Part shown: piece by piece, positions 42,764 through 51,015 of the stretch
Position numbering within the stretch: position 1 is the stretch's first letter
Layout: each line of letters starts with the position of its first letter
Assembly: GCA_000378885.1 (NCBI GenBank)
Contig: KB900456.1
Location: 116,446-180,445, forward strand
Direction of reading: 5' to 3'
Source: an actinobacterium SCGC AAA044-N04
Lineage (GTDB): Bacteria; Actinomycetota; Actinomycetes; Nanopelagicales; Nanopelagicaceae
DNA: 64,000 bases
Notes under the pieces: generated by a model
What the model saw: only the letters and a program-made list of their open reading frames with translations
Database searches by the model: none
What the model was told of the DNA's origin: nothing
Translations under genes and position numbers: made by a program

Positions 42764-42861
42764 CCCCGAACCTTATGTCAATCAAGGCATTGGTGCATAG
42801 ATAAGGCTCTTTAGAAGATTGATTTGCGGTCCCGCTGAATTGGCTTTACGATTTAGATGTT

Positions 42862-42950
42862 TAAGGGGAGTACCTCGCAACAGCTACCTCGTCAATACGG
42901 TGTAAAAACCCGGGGCGCTGGCCGTTCATTCGGTTAGGGAGACCTTGACC
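42862..42950 (+). promoter_or_regulatory. yybP-ykoY manganese riboswitch upstream of terC
   Basis: The leader has the parts of this Mn2+-sensing aptamer in order: AAGGGGAGTA at 42863-42872 (first loop), CTCGTCAATACGG at 42889-42901 (second conserved loop), pairing GC-rich segments CCCGGGGCGCTGG, and a closing AGGGAGACCTTGA at 42936-42948 that pairs back to AAGG. Its place directly before a TerC-family gene is one of the best known contexts. Boundaries are approximate. Confidence 0.85.
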
Positions 42951-42983
42951 ATGTTCTACTCATGGCTATCAAGGGAGAAATTC

Positions 42984-43976
42984 ATGCAGGTTTCAACGTT
43001 CATCTGGGCAGGAACAATTGGGCTAATTCTTGCTCTCATTTTGGTTGATCTACTGACCGCCTCACGCAAAGCTCACGACGTTAAATTCAAAGAGGCAGTA
43101 GCTACCACTTTGTTCTACGTCAGCATTTCAATTGGCTTTGGTCTTTGGGTGTGGTCCTACTTTGGATCAACGTATGGAACTGAGTTCTTTGCTGCATATT
43201 TAGTCGAGTACTCACTATCCATTGATAACTTGTTTATTTTCGTCATCATTCTGGCCCAGTTTGCAGTCCCAACTATTTATCACCAACGAGTTCTGCTTAT
43301 TGGTGTGATGCTCGCGCTGGTCTTTAGAGCAATCTTTATTTCAATCGGAGCAGTTGCTATCTCTGCATTCTCATTCACCTTTGCAATTTTTGGTGCAATC
43401 CTCATTTGGACTGGAATCGGTCTATTCAAGCACTGGAATGAAGATCCAGAACCAAATGATAATTTCATGGTTCGCACACTCAGAAAACGTATGTCCATTG
43501 TCGATGAGTTCCATGGCTCGAAATTATTCATAAAAGTGAGTGGCAAGCGCTTTGCCACCCCAATGTTTTTAGTAATTGTTGCAATTGGGTCGACAGACCT
43601 ACTTTTTGCCCTAGATTCAATTCCAGCAACATTTGGTGTGACATCGCAAACATTCCTAGTCTTCACAGCTAATGCCTTTGCACTCCTTGGGCTACGAGCC
43701 CTGTATTTCCTCATCAAGGGCCTACTGGACAAGTTGATCTATCTCTCCCTGGGCCTTTCATTCATCTTGATATTCATTGGCGGCAAGTTAATGCTTACCT
43801 ATGCCCATGAAATCTTTGATGGTGTCCCAAAGATTCCTACTCCTGTTAGTCTTGCCGTTATAGCGACAATTTTGTTGATCTCAACAGTTGCCAGCTTGAT
43901 TAAGAGTAAGCAGAATCCTGAAATGAAGGCCCACCCTGGGCGCATTACCGGACATAAAGAAGAGGACGATAAGTGA
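42984..43976 (+). CDS. TerC family membrane protein (Alx-like)
   Basis: About 330 residues from the ATG at 42984, which follows AAGGGAG by 6 bases; the longer frame would begin inside the riboswitch. Seven or more membrane segments carry the acidic pair motif of TerC: VEYSLSIDNLFIFVIIL and STDLLFALDSIPATFGV, both with conserved Asp and Asn that could hold a metal ion. Proteins of this group, such as Alx and MeeY/F-like relatives, export manganese. The upstream Mn riboswitch strongly supports this role. It overlaps the next small gene by 4 bases. Confidence 0.93.
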   Translation: MQVSTFIWAGTIGLILALILVDLLTASRKAHDVKFKEAVATTLFYVSISIGFGLWVWSYFGSTYGTEFFAAYLVEYSLSIDNLFIFVIILAQFAVPTIYHQRVLLIGVMLALVFRAIFISIGAVAISAFSFTFAIFGAILIWTGIGLFKHWNEDPEPNDNFMVRTLRKRMSIVDEFHGSKLFIKVSGKRFATPMFLVIVAIGSTDLLFALDSIPATFGVTSQTFLVFTANAFALLGLRALYFLIKGLLDKLIYLSLGLSFILIFIGGKLMLTYAHEIFDGVPKIPTPVSLAVIATILLISTVASLIKSKQNPEMKAHPGRITGHKEEDDK

Positions 43977-44215
43977 AGAAAAATTGGTTGCTCTTGCCTA
44001 AGAGATTGAGGCAGATCATCGCTTTTTCTGTTGGTTCATTTTTAGTTCTAATCGGATTGGTTTTAATTGTCCTCCCCGGTCCTTTCACAATGCCCTTTGT
44101 AATAGCTGGACTAATTGTTCTTGCTGCTGAATTTGCTTGGGCTGAAAGATTTTTGGCAAAAGCTAAAGCTCATGCCAGCAAGATTGTGCCTAAGAAATAT
44201 AAGAAGAGTAAATAA
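43973..44215 (+). CDS. PGPGW-type small membrane protein
   Basis: An 80-residue protein with a GTG start overlapping the terC stop. Two hydrophobic helices flank the motif IVLPGPFTMPFVIAGL, a variant of the PGPGW signature in which the final residues are FT; basic ends (KKNWLLLPKRLRQ and KIVPKKYKKSK) suggest both termini are in the cytoplasm. Function unknown; its coupling with a manganese exporter may be meaningful. Confidence 0.82.
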   Translation: MKKNWLLLPKRLRQIIAFSVGSFLVLIGLVLIVLPGPFTMPFVIAGLIVLAAEFAWAERFLAKAKAHASKIVPKKYKKSK

Positions 44216-44229
44216 GGCATAATTGCCTA

Positions 44230-44730
44230 ATGCCTCACAACATCGCATGCGTTGAATTACATGCTGATGAATGGGCACGGCTGCGCGATATCCGCTTAAA
44301 AGCACTCATTGATAGTCCTCATGCATTCGGGGGCACATATGAGAACGAGAGCGCCTTTGATGAAGATAGATGGCGCCTTGAATTTGTAAAGCAAGCCTTT
44401 GTCATTGCATCAGTCGATGGTGTTGATGCGGCAATGATGTATGTGGAAAACCTTCGTGGTGATTTTGATGCCACATGTTGGATTGGCGGATGTTGGAGTG
44501 ATCCCGATTTTCGTGGTGTTGGTTTAATGCGCACAATGTTTGAGTTCCTAGATAAGCAAGCAGATTCGCGAGACTGGTCAGTCCAAGGCCTTGGTGTGTG
44601 GACAGATAATGATTTAGCCATAGCCGCTTATGAAAAACTGGGCTTTGTTGAAATGGGTGGACCACAACCCAGTAGCCGACAGCCTGGAAAGTTTTATCAG
44701 CGAATGATTAGAAAAACGATTACAGCTTAA
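44230..44730 (+). CDS. GNAT family N-acetyltransferase
   Basis: A 166-residue acetyltransferase. The opening HADEWARLRDIRLKALIDSPHAFGGTYENE is typical of a GNAT subgroup acting on small amines or protein N-termini. The acetyl-CoA-binding segment is GGCWSDPDFRGVGLMRTMFEFL (V/I-x-x-x-x-R-G-x-G with Val in the second Gly-like position), followed by LGVWTDNDLAIAAYEKLGFVEMG. No substrate can be deduced. It shares TTAA with the stop of the convergent enolase-superfamily gene. Confidence 0.88.
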   Translation: MPHNIACVELHADEWARLRDIRLKALIDSPHAFGGTYENESAFDEDRWRLEFVKQAFVIASVDGVDAAMMYVENLRGDFDATCWIGGCWSDPDFRGVGLMRTMFEFLDKQADSRDWSVQGLGVWTDNDLAIAAYEKLGFVEMGGPQPSSRQPGKFYQRMIRKTITA

Positions 44731-45836
44731 ATTTCTGAAACTTGATACTTAGCTTTAGTTAGCCAAGCAGGATTGATTTCAACACCCCAGCCTGGAGCTT
44801 GTGGGATTTGGACTTTTCCACCTTCAATTGCAAAAGGATTTCCAAGAAAAAGATCTTTTTGCCATGGGTAGTACTCAAAACCTTCAATAGAAAACTCAAG
44901 ATACTTTCCTGGATTAGGTATTGCTCCAAGAAGATGCATGGTGGCGATAGTTACAAGGGAAAGATTTGCGCTGTGGGGAGTGATTGGCATTCCAGCCTTT
45001 TTAGCCATCTCTACAACTTTTAACGTTCTCCAGATTCCACCCATATACATAATGTCTGGCTGTAATACATCAACTGCATGCATATCAATCATGCGCTGCC
45101 AGGTGACTAGATCCCAATCTTGTTCTCCGCCTGTTACATCAATTGTTAATGCATCAGTGACTTGCTTGGTTTCTTCAAGCTCCCAGTATTTGCAAGGCTC
45201 TTCAAAGTGACTAATTCCCTCTGATTCAAGTAGCGCACCAACTTCAATCGCACGCTTAGGTGAAAAGCCGCTGTTGCCATCTACTAACTTAGAGATTCCA
45301 TCACCAAGGGCGCGAGAAACAATAGGGACTACTTCTTCTGTGCGGCCGGGCCACTCATCAATATCATTTCCGCACTCTGCACCAACGCGCCATTTAAATG
45401 CATCAAAGCCAAACTCCTCACGCAGTTTAACTAAACGCTCTGCTTCATCCTTTGGTGTGATGTCACGGCGCATGGAGGATGCGTAGGTGCGAAGTTTTTT
45501 AGCTGTGCCACCAAGAAGTTCAACAACTGGTTTACCCTCAACTTTGCCCCGCAGATCCCAAAGCGCGGTATCTAAACCAGCATTTGCACGTGCACGATAA
45601 CTTCCAGGAAATTTATGTTCTCTTGCCTCAACGAGAGTGACTAGCGCCCCAATATCGGATGCATCTTTACCCAATACCCATGGTGCTACTTGGCGATGAA
45701 AAATCTGGGCAGTGATGTCTGAGTGATAGTTAGAGGTTTGTCCCCATCCGATGTGTCCATCAGAAGTTGTAACTTTTACAAAGCAAACGAATTCATCAGT
45801 GAAAGTTTCTAGCTTTGTAATTGAGCCAAAGATCAT
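44727..45836 (-). CDS. Mandelate racemase/muconate lactonizing enzyme family protein
   Basis: An enolase-superfamily enzyme of 369 residues, probably an acid-sugar dehydratase. The capping domain occupies the first ~120 residues. In the barrel, FKWRVGAECGND supplies a Lys/Arg pair, VDGNSGFSPKRAIE the first metal Asp, HFEEPCKYWE the Glu and VTGGEQDWDL the third ligand; QPDIMYMGG and ITPHSANLSL give the Asp-His base. This His placement resembles mandelate-racemase-type sugar-acid dehydratases. It overlaps the ABC ATPase gene by ATGA, so its substrate may be what the transporter brings in. Confidence 0.88.
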   Translation of the reverse strand: MIFGSITKLETFTDEFVCFVKVTTSDGHIGWGQTSNYHSDITAQIFHRQVAPWVLGKDASDIGALVTLVEAREHKFPGSYRARANAGLDTALWDLRGKVEGKPVVELLGGTAKKLRTYASSMRRDITPKDEAERLVKLREEFGFDAFKWRVGAECGNDIDEWPGRTEEVVPIVSRALGDGISKLVDGNSGFSPKRAIEVGALLESEGISHFEEPCKYWELEETKQVTDALTIDVTGGEQDWDLVTWQRMIDMHAVDVLQPDIMYMGGIWRTLKVVEMAKKAGMPITPHSANLSLVTIATMHLLGAIPNPGKYLEFSIEGFEYYPWQKDLFLGNPFAIEGGKVQIPQAPGWGVEINPAWLTKAKYQVSEI

Positions 45837-46882
45837 CCCGCAGCCTTCACGAAAACTGGCATGTCTAGAAGTGATACCGAGACTGTTGCACCTGCACCGA
45901 TACCAGCAGCATCAGAGCTTGGAAGCTGAGCTGTAACTTTTGCACCATCATTCATCGTGATGTTTAAACGGCATGAAGCTCCAAGGAAGCTTGCTGCTGC
46001 AACTTTTGCATTGCCTGACTTGCTTGCAACAACGTCAATGCTCTCTGGTCGCACCAGTGCGATACCAGTTCCTGATGTAACAGAGCCAGGAAGTGTCTTA
46101 ACAACACTGCCCAGAATCTCAATTGAACCACCGGAGACTTTGCCAGAGATTGGGTTAGTTAAGCCAACGAACTCAGCAACAAATGATGTCTTAGGGCGGT
46201 CATAGAGCTCTGATGGAGCAGCGATCTGTTCTAGTTGACCGTTGCGCATAACTCCCACGCGATCAGCGATACTCAACGCTTCTTCTTGATCGTGAGTAAC
46301 AAAGAGAGTGGTAGTTCCAAGTTCCATTTGAATGCGTCGGATTTCTTCACGCAACTGTGTGCGCACCTTTGCATCAAGTGCTGAGAGAGGTTCATCAAGA
46401 AGTAGAACCTTTGGTGAAATCGCAAGGGCACGGGCTAAAGCAACGCGCTGTTGCTGTCCACCAGAGAGTTGATGTGGAAAGTGATTGGCGTGAGTTGATA
46501 GACCAACAAGATCTAACAGTTCAGCCGAGCGTGCTTTGCGCTTATCACCAGCAGTCTTATGCTCTTTTAGCTTTAAGCCATATTCAACATTCTCACGGGC
46601 AGTCATGTGTGGAAAGAGTGAGTAAGCCTGGAAAACCATTCCCATTCCACGCTTGTTTGCACTTTGGAAAGTTACATCTTTGCCATCAACGATGAGTTGA
46701 CCACGATCTAACTCTTGCAAGCCTGCAAGAGCGCGAAGGGCCGTTGTCTTGCCACAACCTGATGGACCAAGCAGTGCCACGAGTTCACCTTGGGCGATAT
46801 CAAGGCTCAGACCATCGAGTGCTCTGACCTTTCCAAAATACTTGGCCAGATCAACTAGTTGTACATATGTCGAGGAGCTCAA
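45833..46882 (-). CDS. ABC transporter ATP-binding protein (PotA/FbpC-like)
   Basis: ATPase of 349 residues for the importer encoded upstream. Walker A is LLGPSGCGKTTAL, signature [17 protein letters not shown], Walker B VLLLDEPLSALDAKVR, H-loop LFVTHDQEEALSIADR. The C-terminal ~110 residues form the TOBE domain (GIALVRPESIDVV), typical of importers of polyamines, Fe3+, thiamine or sugar-phosphates. The gene order binding protein, permease, permease, ATPase is standard. Overlaps the enolase-superfamily gene. Confidence 0.94.
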   Translation of the reverse strand: MSSSTYVQLVDLAKYFGKVRALDGLSLDIAQGELVALLGPSGCGKTTALRALAGLQELDRGQLIVDGKDVTFQSANKRGMGMVFQAYSLFPHMTARENVEYGLKLKEHKTAGDKRKARSAELLDLVGLSTHANHFPHQLSGGQQQRVALARALAISPKVLLLDEPLSALDAKVRTQLREEIRRIQMELGTTTLFVTHDQEEALSIADRVGVMRNGQLEQIAAPSELYDRPKTSFVAEFVGLTNPISGKVSGGSIEILGSVVKTLPGSVTSGTGIALVRPESIDVVASKSGNAKVAAASFLGASCRLNITMNDGAKVTAQLPSSDAAGIGAGATVSVSLLDMPVFVKAAG

Positions 46883-46899
46883 CTTATGGTCCTTTCGCT

Positions 46900-47709
46900 T
46901 CAGACGAGGTCAACGTCGAGTACTGCGCCACGACGTTTCTTAGTAGGGATGGCTAGAAGTAAAACAAGTACAAAGAGAATTGAAGCTAGTGAAACCGCAA
47001 CAGCCACATTTCCATTAGTTCGACCGATTTGGGCAACAACTACTTGGAATGTCTTGTAGTTGAGGATATTTGAAATTGTAAATTCACCCATTACTAACGC
47101 AATAGCAATGAATGAACCATTGACGATGCCAGTCTTAATGGTTGGCATGATGATTCCAAAGATCACACGGGAAGAGTTAGCACCCAGGGTGCGTGCAGCT
47201 TCAGCCAAAGTGTGAATATCTACGGCATCTAAGGCAGCTGATAGGGAACGGTATGTGTAAGGCAAAATCAACATCGAATACACGGCAGATAAAGTGATAG
47301 GTGATTCAGTCAAGTTAATTGAAATCCAGCGATAGAGAGGCGCAATACCAACCACAATAACGATTGCGGGGATAGCAAGAGGTAGCAAGCAGAGAAGTTC
47401 AAAAGGCCTGCGTAGCAACGGCAGTTTGAGGTGGACCCAAATGGCTGTTGGGACAATCAGAAACAGGATTAGCGACATAACTATGCCTGCAGTTATTAGA
47501 GATCTAGCAATCGAGATCATTAAATCTGGTTGCGATGGAATGATTTGCCACGCTCTAAAGGTGCGGCCTTTATCTTGGAAACCGAATGGCTTAGTTGAAA
47601 AATCGAACATTGCATACAAAGGCACTAAAAGATAAGCACCAACTACTGTGATGATTGACCAGCGCCAGATGCGAACGCCCCATGACTTCTTCATCGACGC
47701 TGTTCCCAT
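46900..47709 (-). CDS. ABC transporter permease (PotC-like)
   Basis: Membrane subunit of 269 residues. The EAA loop reads TLAEAARTLGANSSRVIFGIIMPTI and the membrane segments are regularly spaced, with six predicted. The N-terminal SWGVRIWRWSIITVVGAYLLVPLYAMF matches PotC/ModB-like permeases. Its start overlaps the preceding permease gene end by 19 bases and the ATPase gene follows after 17 bases. With the partner permease it forms the transmembrane channel of the importer. Confidence 0.92.
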   Translation of the reverse strand: MGTASMKKSWGVRIWRWSIITVVGAYLLVPLYAMFDFSTKPFGFQDKGRTFRAWQIIPSQPDLMISIARSLITAGIVMSLILFLIVPTAIWVHLKLPLLRRPFELLCLLPLAIPAIVIVVGIAPLYRWISINLTESPITLSAVYSMLILPYTYRSLSAALDAVDIHTLAEAARTLGANSSRVIFGIIMPTIKTGIVNGSFIAIALVMGEFTISNILNYKTFQVVVAQIGRTNGNVAVAVSLASILFVLVLLLAIPTKKRRGAVLDVDLV

Positions 47710-48608
47710 CTGCTCACGCGGCGGCGAAGGAGGGCGTAGAGAGTCATTGCAATGATTACGACAATCACCATGAAGAAAGAAAGTGATTTAGCTTCGGCTG
47801 GATTAGAGCCGCCAGTCTCGCTCGTGAGCGCAGTTGCGATTTCAAGGGGAGTAAGGAAATCTGAAAGGTTAATAAGGGTTTGAGCTGTGGCATATGCAGA
47901 AAACGAGTTAACAAATAGTAGGAGCACAGCCCCGGCAAATGAAGGAGTGAGAATAGGAATACCAATACGAAGCCAGTATTCCCAGGCTTTTCCACCTAGG
48001 GCATCTGATGCTTCACGCCACTGAGGCTTCAAGTTTTCAAGAGTTGGTAAAAATACAAGCACCATAAGTGGAATTTGGAAAAAAGTATAAAGAATACTCA
48101 AACCCAACATTCCATAAAGCCATGAAGATTCTGCAAGGAATGAATTAGGTGCAACTTTGAGAGCAATATTTGCAACAAGTCCGTTGAAACCAAAAGTAGC
48201 TAAGAAAGCAAAGGTCAACATAACGCCACCGAACTGGGCGAGCACTGAGCTCAAAGCCACTGAGAATCGGTAGAAAAAACCATCGCGTTTGCCATTAACA
48301 ATGGCCCATGCGAAGAGGCCACCCATGATGGCACCAGCAAGTGCAGTTTTAATCGAAATTTCGAGCGAGTTAGCAAATGCATGTCGTGCAACAGGTGATT
48401 TAAAAACTTCTTTAAGAATTGAAGTGCTGAATTTTCCATAGTTATCTTGGAAAGCACCTGATGCAACATTCCATGTTGGATAGAGAAGAAATAAACCGCT
48501 AACAATGAGGAATGGAATTACACCAAGGTATGCGCTTTTACTGCGCCAATACCGAGAACCGGTCCTGCCACTGGCAGAACCGGTTCCCTTGTATTGAAGC
48601 TGAGTCAA
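47691..48608 (-). CDS. ABC transporter permease (PotB-like)
   Basis: First membrane subunit, 305 residues. A basic N-terminal tail (GRTGSRYWRSKS) precedes YLGVIPFLIVSGLFLLYPTW. The EAA-type loop reads REASDALGGKAWEYWLRIGIPIL, and IEIATALTSETGG-like loops lie before the last segment. Together with the second permease and the ATPase it builds an importer of the polyamine/iron/thiamine type. It follows the binding-protein gene by 13 bases. Confidence 0.92.
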   Translation of the reverse strand: MTQLQYKGTGSASGRTGSRYWRSKSAYLGVIPFLIVSGLFLLYPTWNVASGAFQDNYGKFSTSILKEVFKSPVARHAFANSLEISIKTALAGAIMGGLFAWAIVNGKRDGFFYRFSVALSSVLAQFGGVMLTFAFLATFGFNGLVANIALKVAPNSFLAESSWLYGMLGLSILYTFFQIPLMVLVFLPTLENLKPQWREASDALGGKAWEYWLRIGIPILTPSFAGAVLLLFVNSFSAYATAQTLINLSDFLTPLEIATALTSETGGSNPAEAKSLSFFMVIVVIIAMTLYALLRRRVSRWEQRR

Positions 48609-48621
48609 TTGAATTGACTTC

Positions 48622-49791
48622 TTAGTTTGTTCCCACAGCTGCAGGCCATGCTGTCTTTAGGTAAAGGCGAGCTTTTGCAGTCTGATCAGATGTTGCCTTT
48701 TCAGCAACAACCTTGCTCACACCAATAGCTGCTTTACCTTCTGCAGATGCACGACCAGTCTTTAGTAGATGTACCCATAGAGTTGGAGTTGCTCCACCCT
48801 TAGCCCAGACGGTTGCACCTGTTTCACCAAGTGTGTATTCCATCCATAGACGAGCACATGCTGGGTGTGGTGCCCATGCAGAGATTGCACTGTTGTATGT
48901 AGAACCAACTGCTGCAGGTGTGTACATCTTCCATACCTTGCCTGCTGCTGCCATGGTCTTTATAACTCCAGCTTGGATGTAACCGTTATCGATTACAACT
49001 GGTGTTTGACCTGAAGCAATTGTTGCCTCTGTTGGGTTCACGTTGATGAAGTTTCCTGCTGCCTTGAGCTTTGCAAAGAATGCAACACCCTTTGTGACAT
49101 CATCAAAAGTTCCACCAAGTGCCTTGTTAATCATGAAGATACCGTTCATAGCAGCTGATGAGCCTTGTGGATCTCCGTTAAGAGCAATCTTGCCCTTGAA
49201 CTTTGGATCTAGAAGATCATCAAGCTTGGTGATAGTTCCAAGAGTACCGCTGTAACCAATTGTCATTGTTCCTGTGTAGTTAGGTGTTACCTGTGCACTT
49301 GGATCAACTGATTGAGCGAACTGCAAGTACTGCCATGTCTTTGCCTTGTAAGGAGCAAAAGTACCTGTGTTGAGGTACTTGACTGCAACTGCAAGACCAA
49401 TATCGAATACATCAGGTGAACGGTTAGTTCCCTTGTTTGTGACTGCGGCATCGATTTCTTCCTGTGAAGAACCTTCTGGGTTAGCTTCATCAATCTTGAC
49501 GCCGTATGTCTTCTTAAATCCATCAATCATTTCGCCATAGTTTGCCCAATAAAGAGGCAATGCGATTACGTTGAGCTGTCCTTCTTTCTTACATGCAGCT
49601 GCAAGCCCGGCCATACCGCCACCTTGTGAGGCGTTGGTGATCTTTGAGTAGTCTGTAGCAGCTGATGCAGAAGAAGTACTTAGTGCTGGGATCGCTAGTG
49701 CAACAACAACTGCTGCAGCTACGGATCCACTAGTTAGTTTTGTAAACTTCACTACGTTCCTCCTAGTTGTAAGTGGTATGTGTTTTGTCAT
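48622..49791 (-). CDS. ABC transporter substrate-binding protein (PotD/FbpA-like)
   Basis: Extracytoplasmic binding protein of 389 residues with a signal peptide (VKFTKLTSGSVAAAVVVALAI ... SASA). The mature chain begins with a KEGQLNVIALPLYWANYGEMID strand and includes SPDVFDIGLAVAVKYL and the hinge-region TMTIGYSGTLG, all in the style of family 1/6 periplasmic binding proteins for polyamines, iron or organic acids. No lipobox is seen. Neighbouring PLP decarboxylase, aldehyde dehydrogenase and gabT genes favour an amine, whereas the enolase-superfamily gene favours a sugar acid; the ligand is undecided. Confidence 0.88.
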   Translation of the reverse strand: MTKHIPLTTRRNVVKFTKLTSGSVAAAVVVALAIPALSTSSASAATDYSKITNASQGGGMAGLAAACKKEGQLNVIALPLYWANYGEMIDGFKKTYGVKIDEANPEGSSQEEIDAAVTNKGTNRSPDVFDIGLAVAVKYLNTGTFAPYKAKTWQYLQFAQSVDPSAQVTPNYTGTMTIGYSGTLGTITKLDDLLDPKFKGKIALNGDPQGSSAAMNGIFMINKALGGTFDDVTKGVAFFAKLKAAGNFINVNPTEATIASGQTPVVIDNGYIQAGVIKTMAAAGKVWKMYTPAAVGSTYNSAISAWAPHPACARLWMEYTLGETGATVWAKGGATPTLWVHLLKTGRASAEGKAAIGVSKVVAEKATSDQTAKARLYLKTAWPAAVGTN

Positions 49792-49861
49792 ACATCCTTA
49801 CCTCTTGCACTACACGTGTTGAGCGCAAGCGGTCTGGAATTTTGTACTTACGTAAAACGAA

Positions 49862-50962
49862 TTAGTCGAAGACCAATACGTTTCGCGCCCCCTCCCCAGC
49901 CCTTAAACGATCAAAGGCTGAGTTAAGGCCCTCTAAACCTATCCGCTCAGAGATGAGCTCGTCTAGGAATAGTTCGCCATTTAGATAACTTTTTACTAAC
50001 GCTGGTACATCTTTTCTCAGGTTGGCTGAGCCAAAGTAGCAACCCTTGATTGACTGTTCGTTGACGAAAGGGCCGGCATCAAGCGTGATGGTGGCGCCAT
50101 TTTTCATTAGGCCAACCAAAATCAGGGTTCCATCCACGCCGACCGTGCCCCAAGCCTGTTGGATCGTGCTCTCACGGCCGAGTGCTTCAAAGGCATAGTC
50201 CACACCGCCACAGATTTCCTTGACCAAAGCCACAGGATCACTCGTTACTCCATTGATGACGTGAGTAGCACCAACTTTTTTAGCTAAATCAAGTTTTTCT
50301 TGGGTTACATCAACAGCAATGATTGTTGTTGCACCAGCCATACGTGCACCTTGCACAATATTTAATCCAACGCCGCCGCAACCAAAGACTGCAACAGTTG
50401 AACCAGGCTTTACTTTCGCAGTATTTATCACTGCGCCATAGCCAGTAAGGACTGCGCAACTAATTAACGCTGCGCGATCAAGTGGCATCTCTTTAGGGAT
50501 AACAACTGCGCCAGATACTGGCACGACAACGTATTCAGCAAAAGAGGCAACGGTTAAAAAGTGATTGAGCTTTTCACCATTTTGGCTAAGGCGTGATGTT
50601 CCATCAAATAATCCACCAACTGACATCGCATTTCCTGCAGTAGAGCAATAGTTTGGTCGCCCACTCTTGCAATATTCACAAGTCCCACAGCTTGGAACGA
50701 TAGACATAATGACGTGATCACCCGCAACAACACCTGTTACATCAGGGCCAACTTCGATTACTACACCTGCAGCTTCATGGCCAATAACAGCTGGAAATGG
50801 AACCAGCTTGCGTTTTCCATCCACGGCATTTAAATCACTTGCACACAATCCACTGGCTGCAACTTTTACTAGGAGTTCTCCAGATTTTGGTTTATCGAGT
50901 TCAACTTCGCGAACTTCAAACTTTGAACCAATGCCATCTAGAACCGCTGCCTTCATTTTCAC
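49862..50962 (-). CDS. Zinc-dependent alcohol dehydrogenase (MDR family)
   Basis: A 366-residue medium-chain dehydrogenase. Catalytic-zinc residues come from ASGLCASDLNAVDG and IGHEAAGVV; the structural zinc site is CGTCEYCKSGRPNYC. The NAD-binding fold shows VAVFGCGGVGLNIVQGARMAG and VDVTQEKLDLAKKVGATHVI. It resembles class III-like and other broad alcohol dehydrogenases that pair with an aldehyde dehydrogenase. The ALDH gene lies directly upstream in the same direction, so alcohol to acid conversion in two steps is plausible. Substrate unknown. Confidence 0.92.
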   Translation of the reverse strand: MKMKAAVLDGIGSKFEVREVELDKPKSGELLVKVAASGLCASDLNAVDGKRKLVPFPAVIGHEAAGVVIEVGPDVTGVVAGDHVIMSIVPSCGTCEYCKSGRPNYCSTAGNAMSVGGLFDGTSRLSQNGEKLNHFLTVASFAEYVVVPVSGAVVIPKEMPLDRAALISCAVLTGYGAVINTAKVKPGSTVAVFGCGGVGLNIVQGARMAGATTIIAVDVTQEKLDLAKKVGATHVINGVTSDPVALVKEICGGVDYAFEALGRESTIQQAWGTVGVDGTLILVGLMKNGATITLDAGPFVNEQSIKGCYFGSANLRKDVPALVKSYLNGELFLDELISERIGLEGLNSAFDRLRAGEGARNVLVFD

Positions 50963-51015
50963 TTTATTACTCCTTAGATTAGGCGCAATTTGCGCAACGG
51001 TTGTGGTACGAACTG

